From Entomortierella parvispora (lineage: Eukaryota; Mortierellomycota; Mortierellomycetes; Mortierellales; Mortierellaceae): a stretch of DNA of 64,000 bases. Below the pieces are notes generated by a model that saw only the letters and a program-made list of their open reading frames with translations, was not told the origin of the DNA and made no database searches. The stretch lies in contig OY752147.1 of NCBI GenBank assembly GCA_963573315.1, positions 2,418,001 to 2,482,000 of the forward strand, given 5' to 3'. The translations under genes were made by a program, and so were the position numbers. Positions 1-11,787 of the stretch are shown in pieces (the first letter of the stretch is position 1; each line of letters begins with the position of its first letter).

Positions 1-451
1 AGCACCCACCCAGTCAGGCCGTGGGTGTCGGACAGGGGAGAGGAGGAACAAACGACTTTGACCTCAGCTCTGCCCTTTCCCTTCCCTTCCCTTCCCTTCT
101 TCGTCTTTTCTCGCTCCGTTCGTTTGTTCGTTCGTTCCTTCTTTCCGTCCATCCTCTTTGCGGCATCTCTTGTTCTCTCACTCTCTCCCTCCTTCCCTTC
201 GGCATCTCTTCACTCGCCTGCATAGCCTGCTTGCATTCCCTGCATCCAGTGCCCCTTCCTCCCCGTCTTCTTCCCGCCGTCTTTCTTTTTTTTTTTTTTT
301 GCCACACACCCTGTCTGTCCTCTCTTTCTCCCTCTCACACGCACCCTCTTTTTTGCCCCCTTTTCCTCTGTCCCCAACAAACCAGCTCACCCGTTCGGCC
401 ATTCCTTCATTCGTCCTTGACTCTTTCTCTCATTCTGTTTGATTCGCCAGC
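1..451. other. Pyrimidine-rich leader and promoter region
   Basis: No gene is supported here. The stretch is strongly C/T-rich on the + strand, with short CCCTT repeats near 77-100 and a T-run near 286-300. It most likely forms the promoter and 5' leader of the gene that starts at 452. The overlapping open frames are low-complexity Ser/Pro/Leu products of the pyrimidine bias. Confidence 0.5.
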
Positions 452-3274
452 ATGATCAACACCATTGTGGCCCGCCTTGTCCATGTTGCCATGTTCATTA
501 TCGCCGCAGGGGTAAGTGCGGCTTCGCACGCTGCTCTGGGCCCTGTCTGCACGCCGCTGCCTGTGACACCCTTTGGACAGACACGCACACAGAGGGAGAA
601 ACAGCAGTCAGGCAACAGTCGGCCAAACAGTCAGTCAAACAGTCGGTCAGGGACCAACGGACTAACTTTACCTCGCATCTTCACCTGTACCTTGTTTATT
701 ATTATCTTGTCGACACGACCATAGACCTGCGGTTGCATAGTAGCAGAGCTGAGTAGGTGTCTCTCTTCCTCCCTCTTGCTTCTCTTTTCCCCTCGATCGT
801 TTGATGCTCCCCTCTCGCCCTCCCTCTCCCTCCAAGCTGACCTTTCAATTCGCGATCGACCCTTCTCATCCTAGTCACGACAATCAAGCTCACAAAGGCC
901 GACGGTGGAACATACGACTACACATGGTTCACCTACTACCTCTTGACCGTCAGTAAGTCCTTTTTTTCTTTTCTTTTTTTTAACTCACAATATGCTCATC
1001 CGTGCCAGCCTCGGTCCAGGACGGCGGAAGGCTGAATAGAGTTGCGACTCTTTCTCTTGCTCTTGATAAGAGCCATCTTTGCACCTGCACAATCTCACCT
1101 CACAACCTCGCCACAACCAAAAAACATTAAAACAACGCATCGGGACCAGAAGACCAAAAGAGAGCACGCCCCGCGCCCCAGGAGAGCACCTGGGCTTTTG
1201 ACTTTTTACCTCCTTCACAAAAGAACAAGAACGAGCTGAGCTTGCAGCCGTTGCGCCCGGAATTGGACTGAAGGGCTCCATTTCACATGGGTTCCCGGCG
1301 CCACAGAAAAGGCCGCGTCCGAGCATCAAAGAATGAAAGAAACCACGCAAGCCCCCTGCTGCTCCCGCGTTTGCTTCCTTCCTTCCTTCCTTTGCGCCCT
1401 GGGCTTTGCTTTTTTTAGATTTGACTCTTTTTTTGTTCGACTCGCACCCCCATGCCCTGGCGCCGATCCTAACACGTTCCCTTCCTCGTCCTTTCTTGTC
1501 TTTTCTATAAAAAAAAAGGCTCCATAGGAGCTTTGCAGACCCTGCTTTGGATCTTCCAGTCCAGGATATACGAAAATGGCCGTCCCTCGGTCCAGGAATG
1601 TGTCTTCAACGGCGTCCTCACTCTCTTGTTTGGATTCGCTTTCGCCTGGCAAATATACCAAACTCTTGCAAACTCTCTGCCGATGCCCTTCCTGTGCCGC
1701 ACAGATTCTTTTGACAGGACGGTGCGTTGTCGAACCTGGCAGACCGGGCTAGTCGGATGTGGCGTCAGTGCACTCATGTACTTTGGGATGACAATTCTCT
1801 GCATCATTCTCTTCCGAAGCCGACCCCTTGTCCTGAAAGAGCTCCCAGAAGACTTTGTCCTAAACACACCCGCGACAGTGGCAGCCTCGATCGCCAAGCA
1901 GGATGCAGACCAACGAGAACGTGACCGAAAGGAGGCCGAGGCCGAACAACGATCCATGCAGGATCGACAGGCGCAACAGCAGAGGCAGTTCTCGCAGCGT
2001 CCCATCATGCAGTCTAGACCGAGCAACCCGTACATGCTGCAGCATCAGCAGTCTCAACAGCCCATGCTGCCGCAGGCTGCCCGTAGCACACCAGGCCAGC
2101 TCAGGAGTCAGAACTCGGGATACAATCTAGGCCAGGACCCCTACGTAAGCGAGAATCCTTCTACTGACCCTTTCTTTCCCTTGTGTTGTTTCAAGCACGC
2201 GTTTTCTAACCCCTCTTTGTCAATGTCTATGGACCCCCTTCTCTTCGATTTTTGTCCCTGTATTGTCACACACTATAGCAACGAGTACCTGTCCAAAACA
2301 ACTATTCTGATGGCATGGGCGATTCATACTACAACGAAAGTTACGCACTCCAGCAGCAGTCGCCCTACGACATGACGAGCCCCAGCTCTGCCACCGCATA
2401 TCATCATCCCGGCACTGCCCGATCCGCTTCCCCTCTGGCCATGAACGGTTATGGAGCTGACGCATCTGCTGGGTACATGGAAACCCCTGGCACCTCCAAT
2501 GGTCAATATGCTGCCTATGGCGACTATGCTTACGGACAATTCAACCCTTCCGAGACATTTGACGATCCAACTTCTCAGGAGGCACAAGCCCATTTGGCCT
2601 ATGCAAATCAGTTGAAGGAGCAACAGTTGTACCATCAAAACATGGCCGACGTCTTGACCAAGCAACAACAACAGAGACAGCAATCGCGAATGCAACAGCA
2701 ACGCCAAAACACGAAACAAGAGGAAGAGATTCAGCAGCCCTCCCAGCGATTCCCTCCAGCCTCAGGGTCGACAGCTAGTCTCTACACGCCACCACCCTCC
2801 GCCGGCCCACAGAATAACTCTGTCATCCCACCCTTGCCTTCCGCCCCTCTTCATTCGGCTGCAATTCGCTCCTCTACCTCTAGTTCGAATGGACGGCCCG
2901 TAGAGCAACAGCAACAACAGGCCTATGGAGCAAATACTTCTGTTAATCTTACGGGGATGATGACGCCTCCATCAAACTTTAGCAGTTCCCGGATCGCAGG
3001 AAGTCCTCAGTTGTATTCGGATCAGATCACGGTTACCGAATCGCATTATTCGGACGATCGACACAAGGAGAACCTGTTGGGCGACTTGAGACGGAATAGG
3101 GGTCCTCTCAGTTCGGATTACGCCGATGAAGAGATGGAGAGTTTGCATGGGTACAAGGTTCCGCTTTCGCAGTTTGGCGGAAACGCGGACCAGAGACGCA
3201 GTGGATCGAGCAATATTCGTCATAATAGCTCAGGCTACACGCCTCCACCTCGGTCAAACACTCCAAGGTCTTAG
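452..3274 (+). CDS. Four-TM membrane protein with long Gln/Ser-rich cytosolic tail
   Basis: Family not recognised. Proposed exons are 452-511, about 875/889-952, 1528-2144 and 2279-3274, giving about 570-580 residues. The N-terminal ~140 residues contain four hydrophobic stretches: one at the start codon, one in exon 2 running into exon 3, then FGFAFAWQIY, then YFGMTILCIILF. The remaining ~430 residues are hydrophilic, Gln/Ser/Pro-rich and probably disordered. The layout (four TM helices plus a cytosolic tail) recalls fungal MARVEL-like or tetraspan proteins, but no signature motif was seen. Donors GTAAGT (512, 953) and GTAAGC (2145) are good, and junctions 2 and 3 keep frame. The first junction does not keep frame with the best acceptor (TAG at 872-874); a CAAG acceptor ending at 888 would. 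A polyadenylation signal AATAAA lies at 3437-3442. Confidence 0.65.
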
Positions 3275-3833
3275 TCCCGAAAGGAAATTAGGAAGGAAAT
3301 TGTACTTTTTTTTCTTTTCTTGCGCTTCCTGTTGTGCCATGGCCCTCTGTACATGATCTGATATACTCCCTCCATGCATGTTGAATTATATCCATTCTAT
3401 ATAGTCTACTCCATCTTCTTCCCCATATATTAAAATAATAAAGCAATCGTGAGTGTGCAGTAGACTGGATCTAGACGAATGAGTAACCCAAAACACGCGT
3501 CAAGGGAAGGCAATCTTGGATCTCTGTTTGATGTACCCACCGACGGCCCGTCGTCATCGTTGCACCAGAGGAGAAACCCAAGGCTCTGTGCCCATTTTCC
3601 TGGAATTCATGCAGGCCCATGTTGCCTGACCCTCCAATCACAATGCACACCCACAAATCCGCCCTCCGACTTTTTTGACCCCATGTCTTCTTTTTTTCAG
3701 TTCCTTTGGACTGGCTGGGGGGAGGAACTTTTCTCCTCTCTTTTCTTCTCTTTTTTTTTTTTTTTTTTTCTCTCTCTTCATTTTTTTCTTCATCACTCGA
3801 TCCCTTTCCTAAACCCCTTCCACATCCAACACA
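3275..3833. other. 3' UTR of the upstream gene and leader of the next
   Basis: This stretch holds the AATAAA signal at 3437-3442 for the gene ending at 3274. A pyrimidine tract (about 3680-3830) leads directly into the ATG at 3834. No other coding signal is supported. Confidence 0.5.
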
Positions 3834-4205
3834 ATGTCTGACCATAGCAGCAAAAGCTGGGGCGCAAGTCTGAAAGAAGTCTTTACTGGTGGCAGACGCT
3901 CTACCGAGCAGGACACTGGACGCTACTCGAGCAACGACATCCAGCAGCAACAGCAGCAGCAGCAGGGACAGCAAAAGAGCCAGGACCAATTCCAGGACGA
4001 GGCTCCTTGCCGTGAAGAGCATCTTCATCAGCAACAACAGGAACAACAGCAATTGCAGCAACAGCAGCAGCAACAACAGCAGCTTCCAGAGCCCACACCC
4101 CAAGTCGCTTACGATTACAACGCTAACCAGGACTCGACAACGTCCTCGACCTCGAGCAGTGGCGATGCTATCGACCTTGTCTCCCAGATGGCAACTGGCC
4201 TGTAA
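3834..4205 (+). CDS. Small Gln-rich hypothetical protein (123 aa)
   Basis: A single-exon frame beginning MSDHSSKSWGASLKEVFTGG, directly after a long C/T-rich leader of the type that precedes other starts in the window. Residues ~38-85 are dominated by CAG/CAA-coded Gln runs, followed by a short acidic/Ser-Thr tail ending DAIDLVSQMATGL. The N-terminal ~20 residues and the last ~15 are the only complex sequence and could form short amphipathic helices. No domain is recognised. The protein is probably disordered; the mixed CAG/CAA use suggests selection on Gln rather than pure slippage. It could be the last part of a longer spliced gene, but the ATG context is good. Confidence 0.55.
   Translation: MSDHSSKSWGASLKEVFTGGRRSTEQDTGRYSSNDIQQQQQQQQGQQKSQDQFQDEAPCREEHLHQQQQEQQQLQQQQQQQQQLPEPTPQVAYDYNANQDSTTSSTSSSGDAIDLVSQMATGL
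3948..4083 (+). repeat. CAG/CAA trinucleotide tracts coding poly-Gln
   Basis: Two interrupted CAR tracts (about 3948-3970 and 4030-4083) inside the small Gln-rich gene. They are likely length-polymorphic between strains. Confidence 0.8.
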
Positions 4206-4487
4206 AGCAGAAAGAAAAGAAAAAAAAGACTTGGGAGTCGTTATAGAGAACAACAACAAACAAGGGGATACTTTGCCAACAGCCCGACTTTACTCTTGTT
4301 ATTAAAAAAAGAAAGAAAGCGAATCGCTCTCAACGCATCTCTTCATCTCGTTTCTCCCATGCGTTTCCATTTTGTTTATTCCTTCATTCATTTAATTACC
4401 TTTTTGCATGGTTGGGCGGTATTTTTTGATAACTTTTTTTTTTTTTTTGCATGAATATTCTCCATTTTTTATTCACGATAATAATGC

Positions 4488-5291
4488 TTATTGATCTCGA
4501 AGCCGGTTCACTAGGGTCTGGATTCGTTCCAGGGACGGGGCCTTCAGAAAAGGCGATGGTATGGACGCCATGCATGAATTGAAGAACAGGGTATTGTTTG
4601 AAGTTTGCGAAGCAGGCTCCAGATTGAAGGATGCTTTTACAATCAAACAAGTACATGATGATGATAACACCGGCTTTGTTGATCATCTTTGCTGTTGCTT
4701 CTTGCATTGCTTGACTGTCACTGGAATGGAAGGAAAGAAGGAGGGAGGAGAAGAAAGAGAGAGAAAGAGAAAGAGAAGGAAGAGAAGGGGGGGGGGGGGA
4801 GGTTTCCAAAGGGTTAGAAAGATCATCTTGCTACAGCTATACCACTCCTCTCTTTGCTTTTCTCCCTTTCTTTCATTCCTGCTTTCCTTGTTCTCCAAAG
4901 CAAAAGTAAAAAGTATATCTACTTACTTTTCACGTTCATAATAATAAAAGATTATGATCTTTCGATCCTTATTTTCTCCATTCGCGGGAAGAGCTTCACA
5001 ATCGTCGTAGCTGCTGATCGTATTCAGCATCTTGAAGAAATTGAGAAAGGGGTGTGGTTTGAGTGTGGGGGTGTGTATGTGTGTGTGTGAGAGAAGGAGA
5101 GGGAGAGAGAGAGAGATGGGAAGAGATGAAGGAAAGGGAGCAATGGAAAAGGTGATTCAGAAATAATGTCGTGCATGCTTTCTCCCCCCCATGCACACAC
5201 ACAACCAACGGTGGCGTCACTGCGGCACCAACTGCGGCACCAACTGCGGCAAGAGGTGCTTTGGCCTTCTCAGGCGCTGGTTGTTGGGACA
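4488..5291 (-). CDS. Possible small spliced gene, model uncertain
   Basis: Several signals line up on the minus strand. There is an ATG at 5291 opening MSQQPAPEKAKAPLAAVGA. A strong GTAAGTAG donor lies near 4924-4917. A long pyrimidine tract ends in a CAG acceptor near 4721, after which DSQAMQEATAKMINKAG is open. A frame ending LERIQTLVNRLRDQ stops at 4488, with AATAAA about 20 bases beyond. The middle exon read as MLNTISSYDDCEALPANGE joins the DSQ exon in phase. I could not build one complete frame-consistent model from ATG to stop, so exon limits and even the final frame are open. No family is recognised. Confidence 0.3.
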
Positions 5292-5844
5292 TGGTATTTT
5301 TAGTCCGATTGTCTACGGTTCGACACCTTTGTTCATGGATCAATGTTTTTTAAAAAAAAGGAACGCGTTGCGTGCGTCGTCGCGACACAAAACGCGTCCT
5401 GAAACAAACACCAGAGATCTGCATTATGCATTGTTCCGGGGTTGGAAGGAATACCCAAGACGACTGTGATCAAGGAGGTGGCTCCAAAATGTACCAGGAG
5501 TATCAAAGATGTAAAAATTGGCCCGAGTCTGGCCTTCCATCCTGATGGTGCTCAAGCCCCGTCCCATCGTGGGAGCCGATAATACGAGATTTGTCCATTT
5601 CATAATCACCAAAAAAAAAAAACATACTGAGAAGCTACGGCAACAGAGGAGAGCGAGAACAAAGAACAACCTTCAACATCCCTTCGAGTTCATTGAGAAG
5701 AAATCTTTATGTCTGCTGTGCCTGTGAGGTCTATGATGATATATAATTGTCGGTTTAACTTTATACAATCCTGTTGTTCCAATGTCATTCCATGGATCCC
5801 AGGGTTCTTTGAAACGTCCTATCCCTATTGTTCCTTTTTTTCTT
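5292..5844. other. Intergenic, no supported gene
   Basis: The region lies between the uncertain minus-strand gene and the 3' end of the CBS/PB1 gene. It contains an 11-A run at 5612-5622 and otherwise nothing recognised. Short open frames on both strands lack ATG context or domain character. Confidence 0.4.
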
Positions 5845-8166
5845 TTACTTTGTGAGTCTGGAGATGGCAAACACAGCAATGATCGTAAACGAAAGTGTCA
5901 CCAAAGCACCAGGAAGCAAGAGCTCCTCGGGGATAGAGTCGAGCATCTTTTTGAATTCTGATGGTGCCTTCTTGGGTTCTTCAGGGACCGCGACAGTCTT
6001 GGGCTGTTCAGCCACAACAGGCGCGGGAGCTTCCTCGACCACAGGGGTGGGTTCAGGGACAGGGGCCGCGAAAACAGTGCTAGTGGCGACCTGGCTGGCT
6101 CCAGCAGGCTTGACAAACAACATGACACGGTTCTGTCCTTGCTTCTTGGCGATCGCAACTGCATCAGTAAGGTCGGCATCCGAGGTCATCATCACATAGT
6201 CCTCCTCGTCGTCCAAATAAGAAATGTTGAACTCGTTCAAAAGCGCACTTTGGCTGGGGTCGGATTCTGGTCCAAGTGGCTCCTTCTCCAAGATGGTCTC
6301 TCTCAAGCGCGCCAGGTCGGTATAATCAGCAGTGAAGCGATGGACGGTATTGGACGTGGGCGATTTGAACTTGAAAACAAATGTCGTGTTCTCCTCCTCG
6401 ACTTGCTTGTGAATCAACTCGCTGCGATCCTCAGCAACAACCGAAGCAGACTCGTTGGGGAAGATCTCTCCGGGGAAAGGCTGCATGGCCTGGTGGCTGT
6501 TGGGCGAGGCCGCCAACGTGGGTGACATGATAGAGGAGGGCGCCATCGACTCGGAGACGACAGAGCCTTCACCATCATCCGCCATCGCGGCAGAGTTCCA
6601 AAAGTGGTTCCACATGGGTCCAGACTCTGAATCCTTGGTGTTCATAGAGTTGATTTGTTCCATGGTAGCGTACGTCAGCTTCAAGACATCAACCACTCCG
6701 ACAATCTCCTTGTCCTCTTCCACAACGGGCAAGTTCAGGTAGTGGCCATCGTGCATCTTGCGAAGAGCATCCATGATAGTCATGGTCGAGGGCGCAGTAT
6801 CGGGATGAGGTGTCATCACACGGACCACACTGCAGTTACCGGGCTCCAATTGAGCAGCAATCACACGAAGGACGATATCCTTGGAAGTAAAGATACCGGC
6901 AATATCCACGCCGTTCTGATCCATGACCAAGACGGCGGTCACACGACGCTCCTTCATCAACTTGGCAGCATCCCGAACAGTTGCCTTTACAGTGACCTCA
7001 GCCGCGGGTGATCCATCGAGAACAGAGCTCAAGTCGGGGCACATCATCTTTTCTCTCAGAGTTTCCATGTACTGAACCATGGCCATGTTCTGCATGCCGC
7101 CCCACTCCTTGTCCACGCCCTCCAATGCGTCGTACAACTTCTTGGACTGACCATAGGCCCTCTCCATCTTTGAGAGCGACTCGTACAGGCACTTTGTAAT
7201 ATCCAACAAGCCCACAATCTCGGACTCCTCGTTTTGAACGGGCTAAAAAATATAAAATGAAAACTGTGTCAGCGCTCGGATGTCCTGTGATGGAGGCGAG
7301 GATTGTTTACGGAATTATCCGAGTCCAGTGTCCTGAGCATACCAAGTGTCTAAAGCCCTTTTGGACCATGAGGTTCAGGGCGTCTGTTGCGCTACGGTCC
7401 GTGGTAACGACCATTGGGTTGGGAGTCATGATGTCGGCAACACGGGTGGAGCGAGGATCGAGACCACTACAGAGAGGAAAAGTAAGAGTTCTCGGTCAGC
7501 TTTCAGTTTTCCTCTGTTGGGTCTGGGCTGGGTGGTCTGTCCGCCTGTCAAAAGGAAGAAAACGGTGGAGCAGAGCTAAAAAATGAGAGGAACCAGTAAC
7601 ATACGCAGCAACGACACGGAAAGCGAGATCCTTGGCGGTAAAGATACCCGAGAGGTGCTCCTCGTCGTTGATGACCAGGACACAGTCCGCGCGCTTGGCA
7701 GCCATGTTTTGCGACGCCTCGGTGACCGTGATAGACTCTGAGACAGTCAACGCCTGGGAGACGCGCAGGGCGGAGACGGTGCCAGCCATCATCTTTTGGG
7801 TCTGCTTGGCTTTGCGGGAGGTGTGGCGCTTCTTGGACAACTCCTGCTCAATCTTGCGACGGATGGCCTATAGGGACGAACGGACAAGGAGAAAGGGGTG
7901 GTGTCGGTCAGTAGGGGTTCTTGCTTTTTTTTTTTTTTTTTTTTTTTTTCTTCCTTTCCCTGCAAGGAGCTGGTTTTCTTTGGAGAGTGTGCATGAACAA
8001 GTGTGTTTCATGGGCGAACCTCATCCTTCTTGGACTGACGATGGCGAGCAGACTCGCTGAAGCTGGACGAGACATCAGACATTTGGTCGTTGACTCGACT
8101 GTTGACGAGACTTCCCGAGTAGGACTTGCCGGCCTGGGGAGGTCGGAGGGAGCTGGCCATGGACAT
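5845..8166 (-). CDS. CBS-domain and PB1-domain protein, C-terminal membrane anchor (Mug70-like)
   Basis: Exons 8166-8020, 7867-7605, 7466-7343 and 7242-5845 give 643 residues in frame. Four CBS motifs form two Bateman pairs: ~77-135, ~143-200, ~252-308 and ~318-372, each with the DxxGIFTxKD or hydrophobic GIxGLLD-type core. A PB1 domain follows at ~464-556, with FVFKFKSPT at its start and the acidic YLDDEEDYVMMTSDADL stretch typical of the OPCA end. A Pro/Val/Glu-rich linker leads to one hydrophobic segment at ~621-639 ending SRLTK, consistent with tail anchoring. The CBS+PB1 arrangement matches fungal proteins such as S. pombe Mug70; CBS pairs usually bind adenine nucleotides and PB1 mediates protein pairing. 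The first intron has an unusual GTTCGC donor, but the joined sequence (KKDE/AIRRKIE) fits the family. The specific ligand is unknown. Confidence 0.9.
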
Positions 8167-8908
8167 GATGAGAGGACTGAAGAAATGAACAAGAGACGGA
8201 GCGGAGAGAAGAGCGAGATGAAGAGGATTAGTTGAGAGTGAATCTGTTGTTCTCTTGGCAGAGTAAAGAGAAAAAGAAGAAAAGAGAAAAGGAAGGAAGA
8301 CGGAAGGGGAAGAGACGAAGCGACGAAGGAAGGGAGCGGGAAGAGCGTTCTTTGTTGTTGTTGTTCTGTTGTTCGTTGGTCTTTTTTTTTTTTTTTTCTC
8401 TCACTCTCTTTGCGTGTGACCAAAAAAAGATGGGAGGATGGTTGCTCTTTCCGTGTGTGTGTCTGTGTCTGTGTGCTGTTGCGCTCGTCGGGTCCTGGTG
8501 CACGCGCTCACAGGCGCAGACACACAGGCAGACAGAGCGGATGGACAAGCGGTTTCGTTCAAAAGTTGTTTCTCAAGAGGAATCTCTCGAGAAAGAATGG
8601 CAGAGTGCAGACTTGCACATGTGCGCATGCACGCACCTGTCTTTGCGGGGGCCGAGGGAACGAGAGGAGAGGAGAGGGAGGGGAGAAGGAGAGTGAAGAA
8701 GAAAAAAGAGAGAGAGAGGGATGGAGATGAGGAAAAAGGACACGGGGGAGCGGACACAAAAAAAAAAAAAAGAGGCGGACTGACGGGACGAGAAAAAGTT
8801 AGAGTTTTTTGGACAACTGGTGCCTGGATTCAGATGTGGGAATAATATTAAATCATATAAAATAAAAAGTTGTCTACGTCACTACCGGTTTATTCTAGGT
8901 TTTTTATT
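8167..8908. other. Intergenic: CBS/PB1 promoter and dehydratase 3' flank
   Basis: The stretch is simple-sequence rich: purine tracts, a T-run at ~8382-8398, GT repeats at ~8453-8480 and an A-run at ~8757-8772. Open frames in it are Lys/Arg/Glu-rich low-complexity artefacts. No gene is supported. Confidence 0.5.
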
Positions 8909-11787
8909 TTATTCAAATGATGTTGTACATACAAAAATGAGGCAGATGCCTGGTTTCCCTAGCAGACAGGCACACAGACTATTATGCAGAACATGGATCA
9001 AAAGACAGCAATATCAGTTAGCATCCGGCATACCGCCTTTATCCGTTCACCGTAACCAGCCAAATGAAATAAAAAACACTTACCAGAGAGTCCTCCTTGA
9101 GACGTCTCCTTGTACTTGGCCTGCATGTCGTTTCCGGTCTGACGCATCGTCTCGATAACCTGGTCCAGTGTCACGCGATGGTGGCCATCTCCGTTCAACG
9201 CCAGCTGAGCTGCGGTCACAGCCTTGACTGCTCCCAAGGCATTACGCTCGATACAGGGGATCTGGACAAGACCATCAATGGGGTCACACGTCAAGCCCAA
9301 GTTGTGCTCCATACCAATCTCGGCCGCGTTCTCGACCTGTTGAACAGTGCCGCCCATTACAGCCGCAAATCCTGCCGATGCCATGGAGCAAGCAACTCCG
9401 ACCTCACCCTGACAACCCATCTCAGCAGCTGAGATTGACGCGCCACGCTTGTAGAGCATACCGATGGCGGCGGTTGTCAACAAAAACTCCATAATATCCT
9501 GCTCAGGGTTGTCCGAGATGAACTCGAGGTAGTATTTGAGCACAGCAGGGATGACACCTGCAGCACCGTTCGTGGGTGCAGTCACGACGCGTCCTCCCGC
9601 TGCGTTCTCCTCGTTCACTGCAATGGCGTACACGCTCAAGTAGTCCAAGGCTGGCAACATCAGACGCTTGACTGAGCGCTTGGGCAGCACCTTGTCAATT
9701 CCACGCTCCTGAGAGTTGTTCGTCAATCCACTTCCAACAAGTCCGTTCTCGTTTCCAAACATTTGGTTGTCCTTGTACAGAGGAGTAGAGGTATAGAGAC
9801 CCTTGAGCAACTTCTTGTACAGGCCAGGGGCGCGACGACGGACACGAAGGCGACCGGGCAACATCTCTTCGTTCGAAAGGCATCCGTTCTTGATAGCGTT
9901 GTCCATTGTGTTCCAGATGGCAAAAGTCTTTTCCCGGATCTCGGCTGCGGACCTCCATCGGAGCTCATTCTCGTACACGACCTGAGCAATGGTCATATTC
10001 TCACGCTTGCACAACTCCAATAGCTCGGTCGCGTTCGTGAAAGGAAGGGCGGCCGTGGCAAGATCCTGGTTTCGGCGAGTCTGGGGAATGACCTTGTTGT
10101 TCTTTGTCTCCTTGTCCTGCTCGCCCTTGTAGAAGACGTTCTCTCCGTGGTTCAGTTGAGTTCTCTCGTTCACAACGAAACCACCTCCGATCGAAAAGTA
10201 CTCGTTCGTGGCCAAGAGATCGCCCTTGTCATCAAAAGCGCAGAAGCGCATGCCGTTGGGGTGTTGGGGGAGTGACTCAAAGTAGTGAAAGACGAGGTCC
10301 TTGGCAGGGTCAAACTTGATTCTGTTGGTCGAATCCAGAGTCAAGGCCTTGTGATCGTCAATGGCCTTCAAACGCGACTGAATGGTCGAAGTCTCAACAG
10401 TCTCGGGAGACTCTCCCTCCATGCCCATCAAGATAGAGTCTGGCGTACCATGTCCGATTCCGGTCAACGCAAGAGATCCAAAGAGATCAATACGAAGAGT
10501 AGCAACCTTTTTTTTGGAGTGATATTTTTTCACAGTATGAAGATGCAACACGGAAGCAAAGTTGTAGAATACAAGCGATCACCAAAGTCAATTGTGCGCA
10601 GGTTGAAAAGCAGCACGGCGAACAGTGGTAGAATCAACAAGTAGCAACATGTCGTGGAACGGAGGGAAAGGAAAAGACAAACAAAAAAAGAAGTGTGAGT
10701 TGAATCACTCTTTTTTTTTCCTTTTCTTTGGAGAGGAATGGGAGGAATGATGAAGGGGGCATCAGACAAAAACTTCATTTCCATACCTTATCGAGCACGC
10801 TGTGGTCCTTCAAGTCTGTGACAAAGATCTTTGCAGCGCGCATGGGGCCGACAGTGTGACTAGTAGAGCAAAAGAAAAGTCAGTATCGATGTAGAGATGA
10901 CCGTGCGAAAAAGATCCGATCCAATCCTGTCCCCTGTTCTTCTCACGCCTCAATTACACTTTGCGCTTGCTCTTTTTTTTGATTTTGCTCCCAACAAATG
11001 AAAAAACAACAACGGACATCCTTTCATCCACATGGCGAGCGTGTGCCTGGCTGACGCCTTGCAACAGACCATCTTCACGACAAGACAAAATAAATCTCGA
11101 CGACAGTAACACTCTCTCATCCCTCTTCCGTCTTTCTCTCTCATTCCATACAGACTGATTGTCAAGCACATGGTTGCGTCTCTATCCTTCGGACCGATCA
11201 TGAGCTGTCGGTGTTTGCGTCCGTGGGCAGGCTTTTTTTGGTGCTCTGGTTCCATGGGCTGAAGAAACACACTGCGCCTCTGCTTCTGACCCCTTCCAGC
11301 TGCCAAACACATGTCCATTTTTTTTGTGTGCAATCGTTGCCACCAACGTCCTCCTGTTCATTCCTCTTTTACCACCTTCATTTACCGCTCTCTCGGTACA
11401 TTTCCTCTCTCCCTTTCCTTCAACAAAAGAGACATACCTAGAACTGGGACCGATTCCAATGGAGAAGAGATCAAAGGTCGATACGACTGCGTGCTTGGTC
11501 TCCTCCTCGGGGGCATCCTGACGAGTGTTCTCCTCAGGAGCCACAGGGTTAGGGACAGGCGTCGTCAAAGATGGATCACGGCATCGGGCAGAGGTCGAGA
11601 ACTGTGAACTCTGGATGGCCTTTGTGAGAGTGAGAAGACGAGGGGCGATCGCAGAAGAAGAGGAGGAAGAAGGGGATTGAGAAAGCCATGAGCGCTTGAC
11701 AGCGTTGCTATCAGCACTATGGTATCTGGTGGTCAAGCGCTGGGTTTGGCGGGGGACCAAGGAACAAACTCGGGCAAATGTCGACAT
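8909..11787 (-). CDS. L-serine dehydratase, single-chain iron-sulfur (SdaA) type, probable mitochondrial
   Basis: It deaminates L-serine to pyruvate and ammonia. Exons 11787-11438, 10859-10787, 10506-9084 and 8958-8909 give 631 residues with all phases consistent. Residues 1 to ~70 are Arg/Ser/Thr-rich with few acids, like a mitochondrial presequence. The beta domain follows, with [19 protein letters not shown] spanning the first junction. The alpha domain has [13 protein letters not shown], the cysteine motif [20 protein letters not shown] and IPCIERN, which carry the conserved Cys ligands of the [4Fe-4S] cluster. The conserved [10 protein letters not shown] near the end is followed by 17-18 unconserved residues in a tiny last exon; its acceptor (8960-8959 or a CAG just downstream) is uncertain. 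Most fungal serine dehydratases are PLP enzymes (CHA1 type), so this bacterial-type enzyme is notable. Confidence 0.92.
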
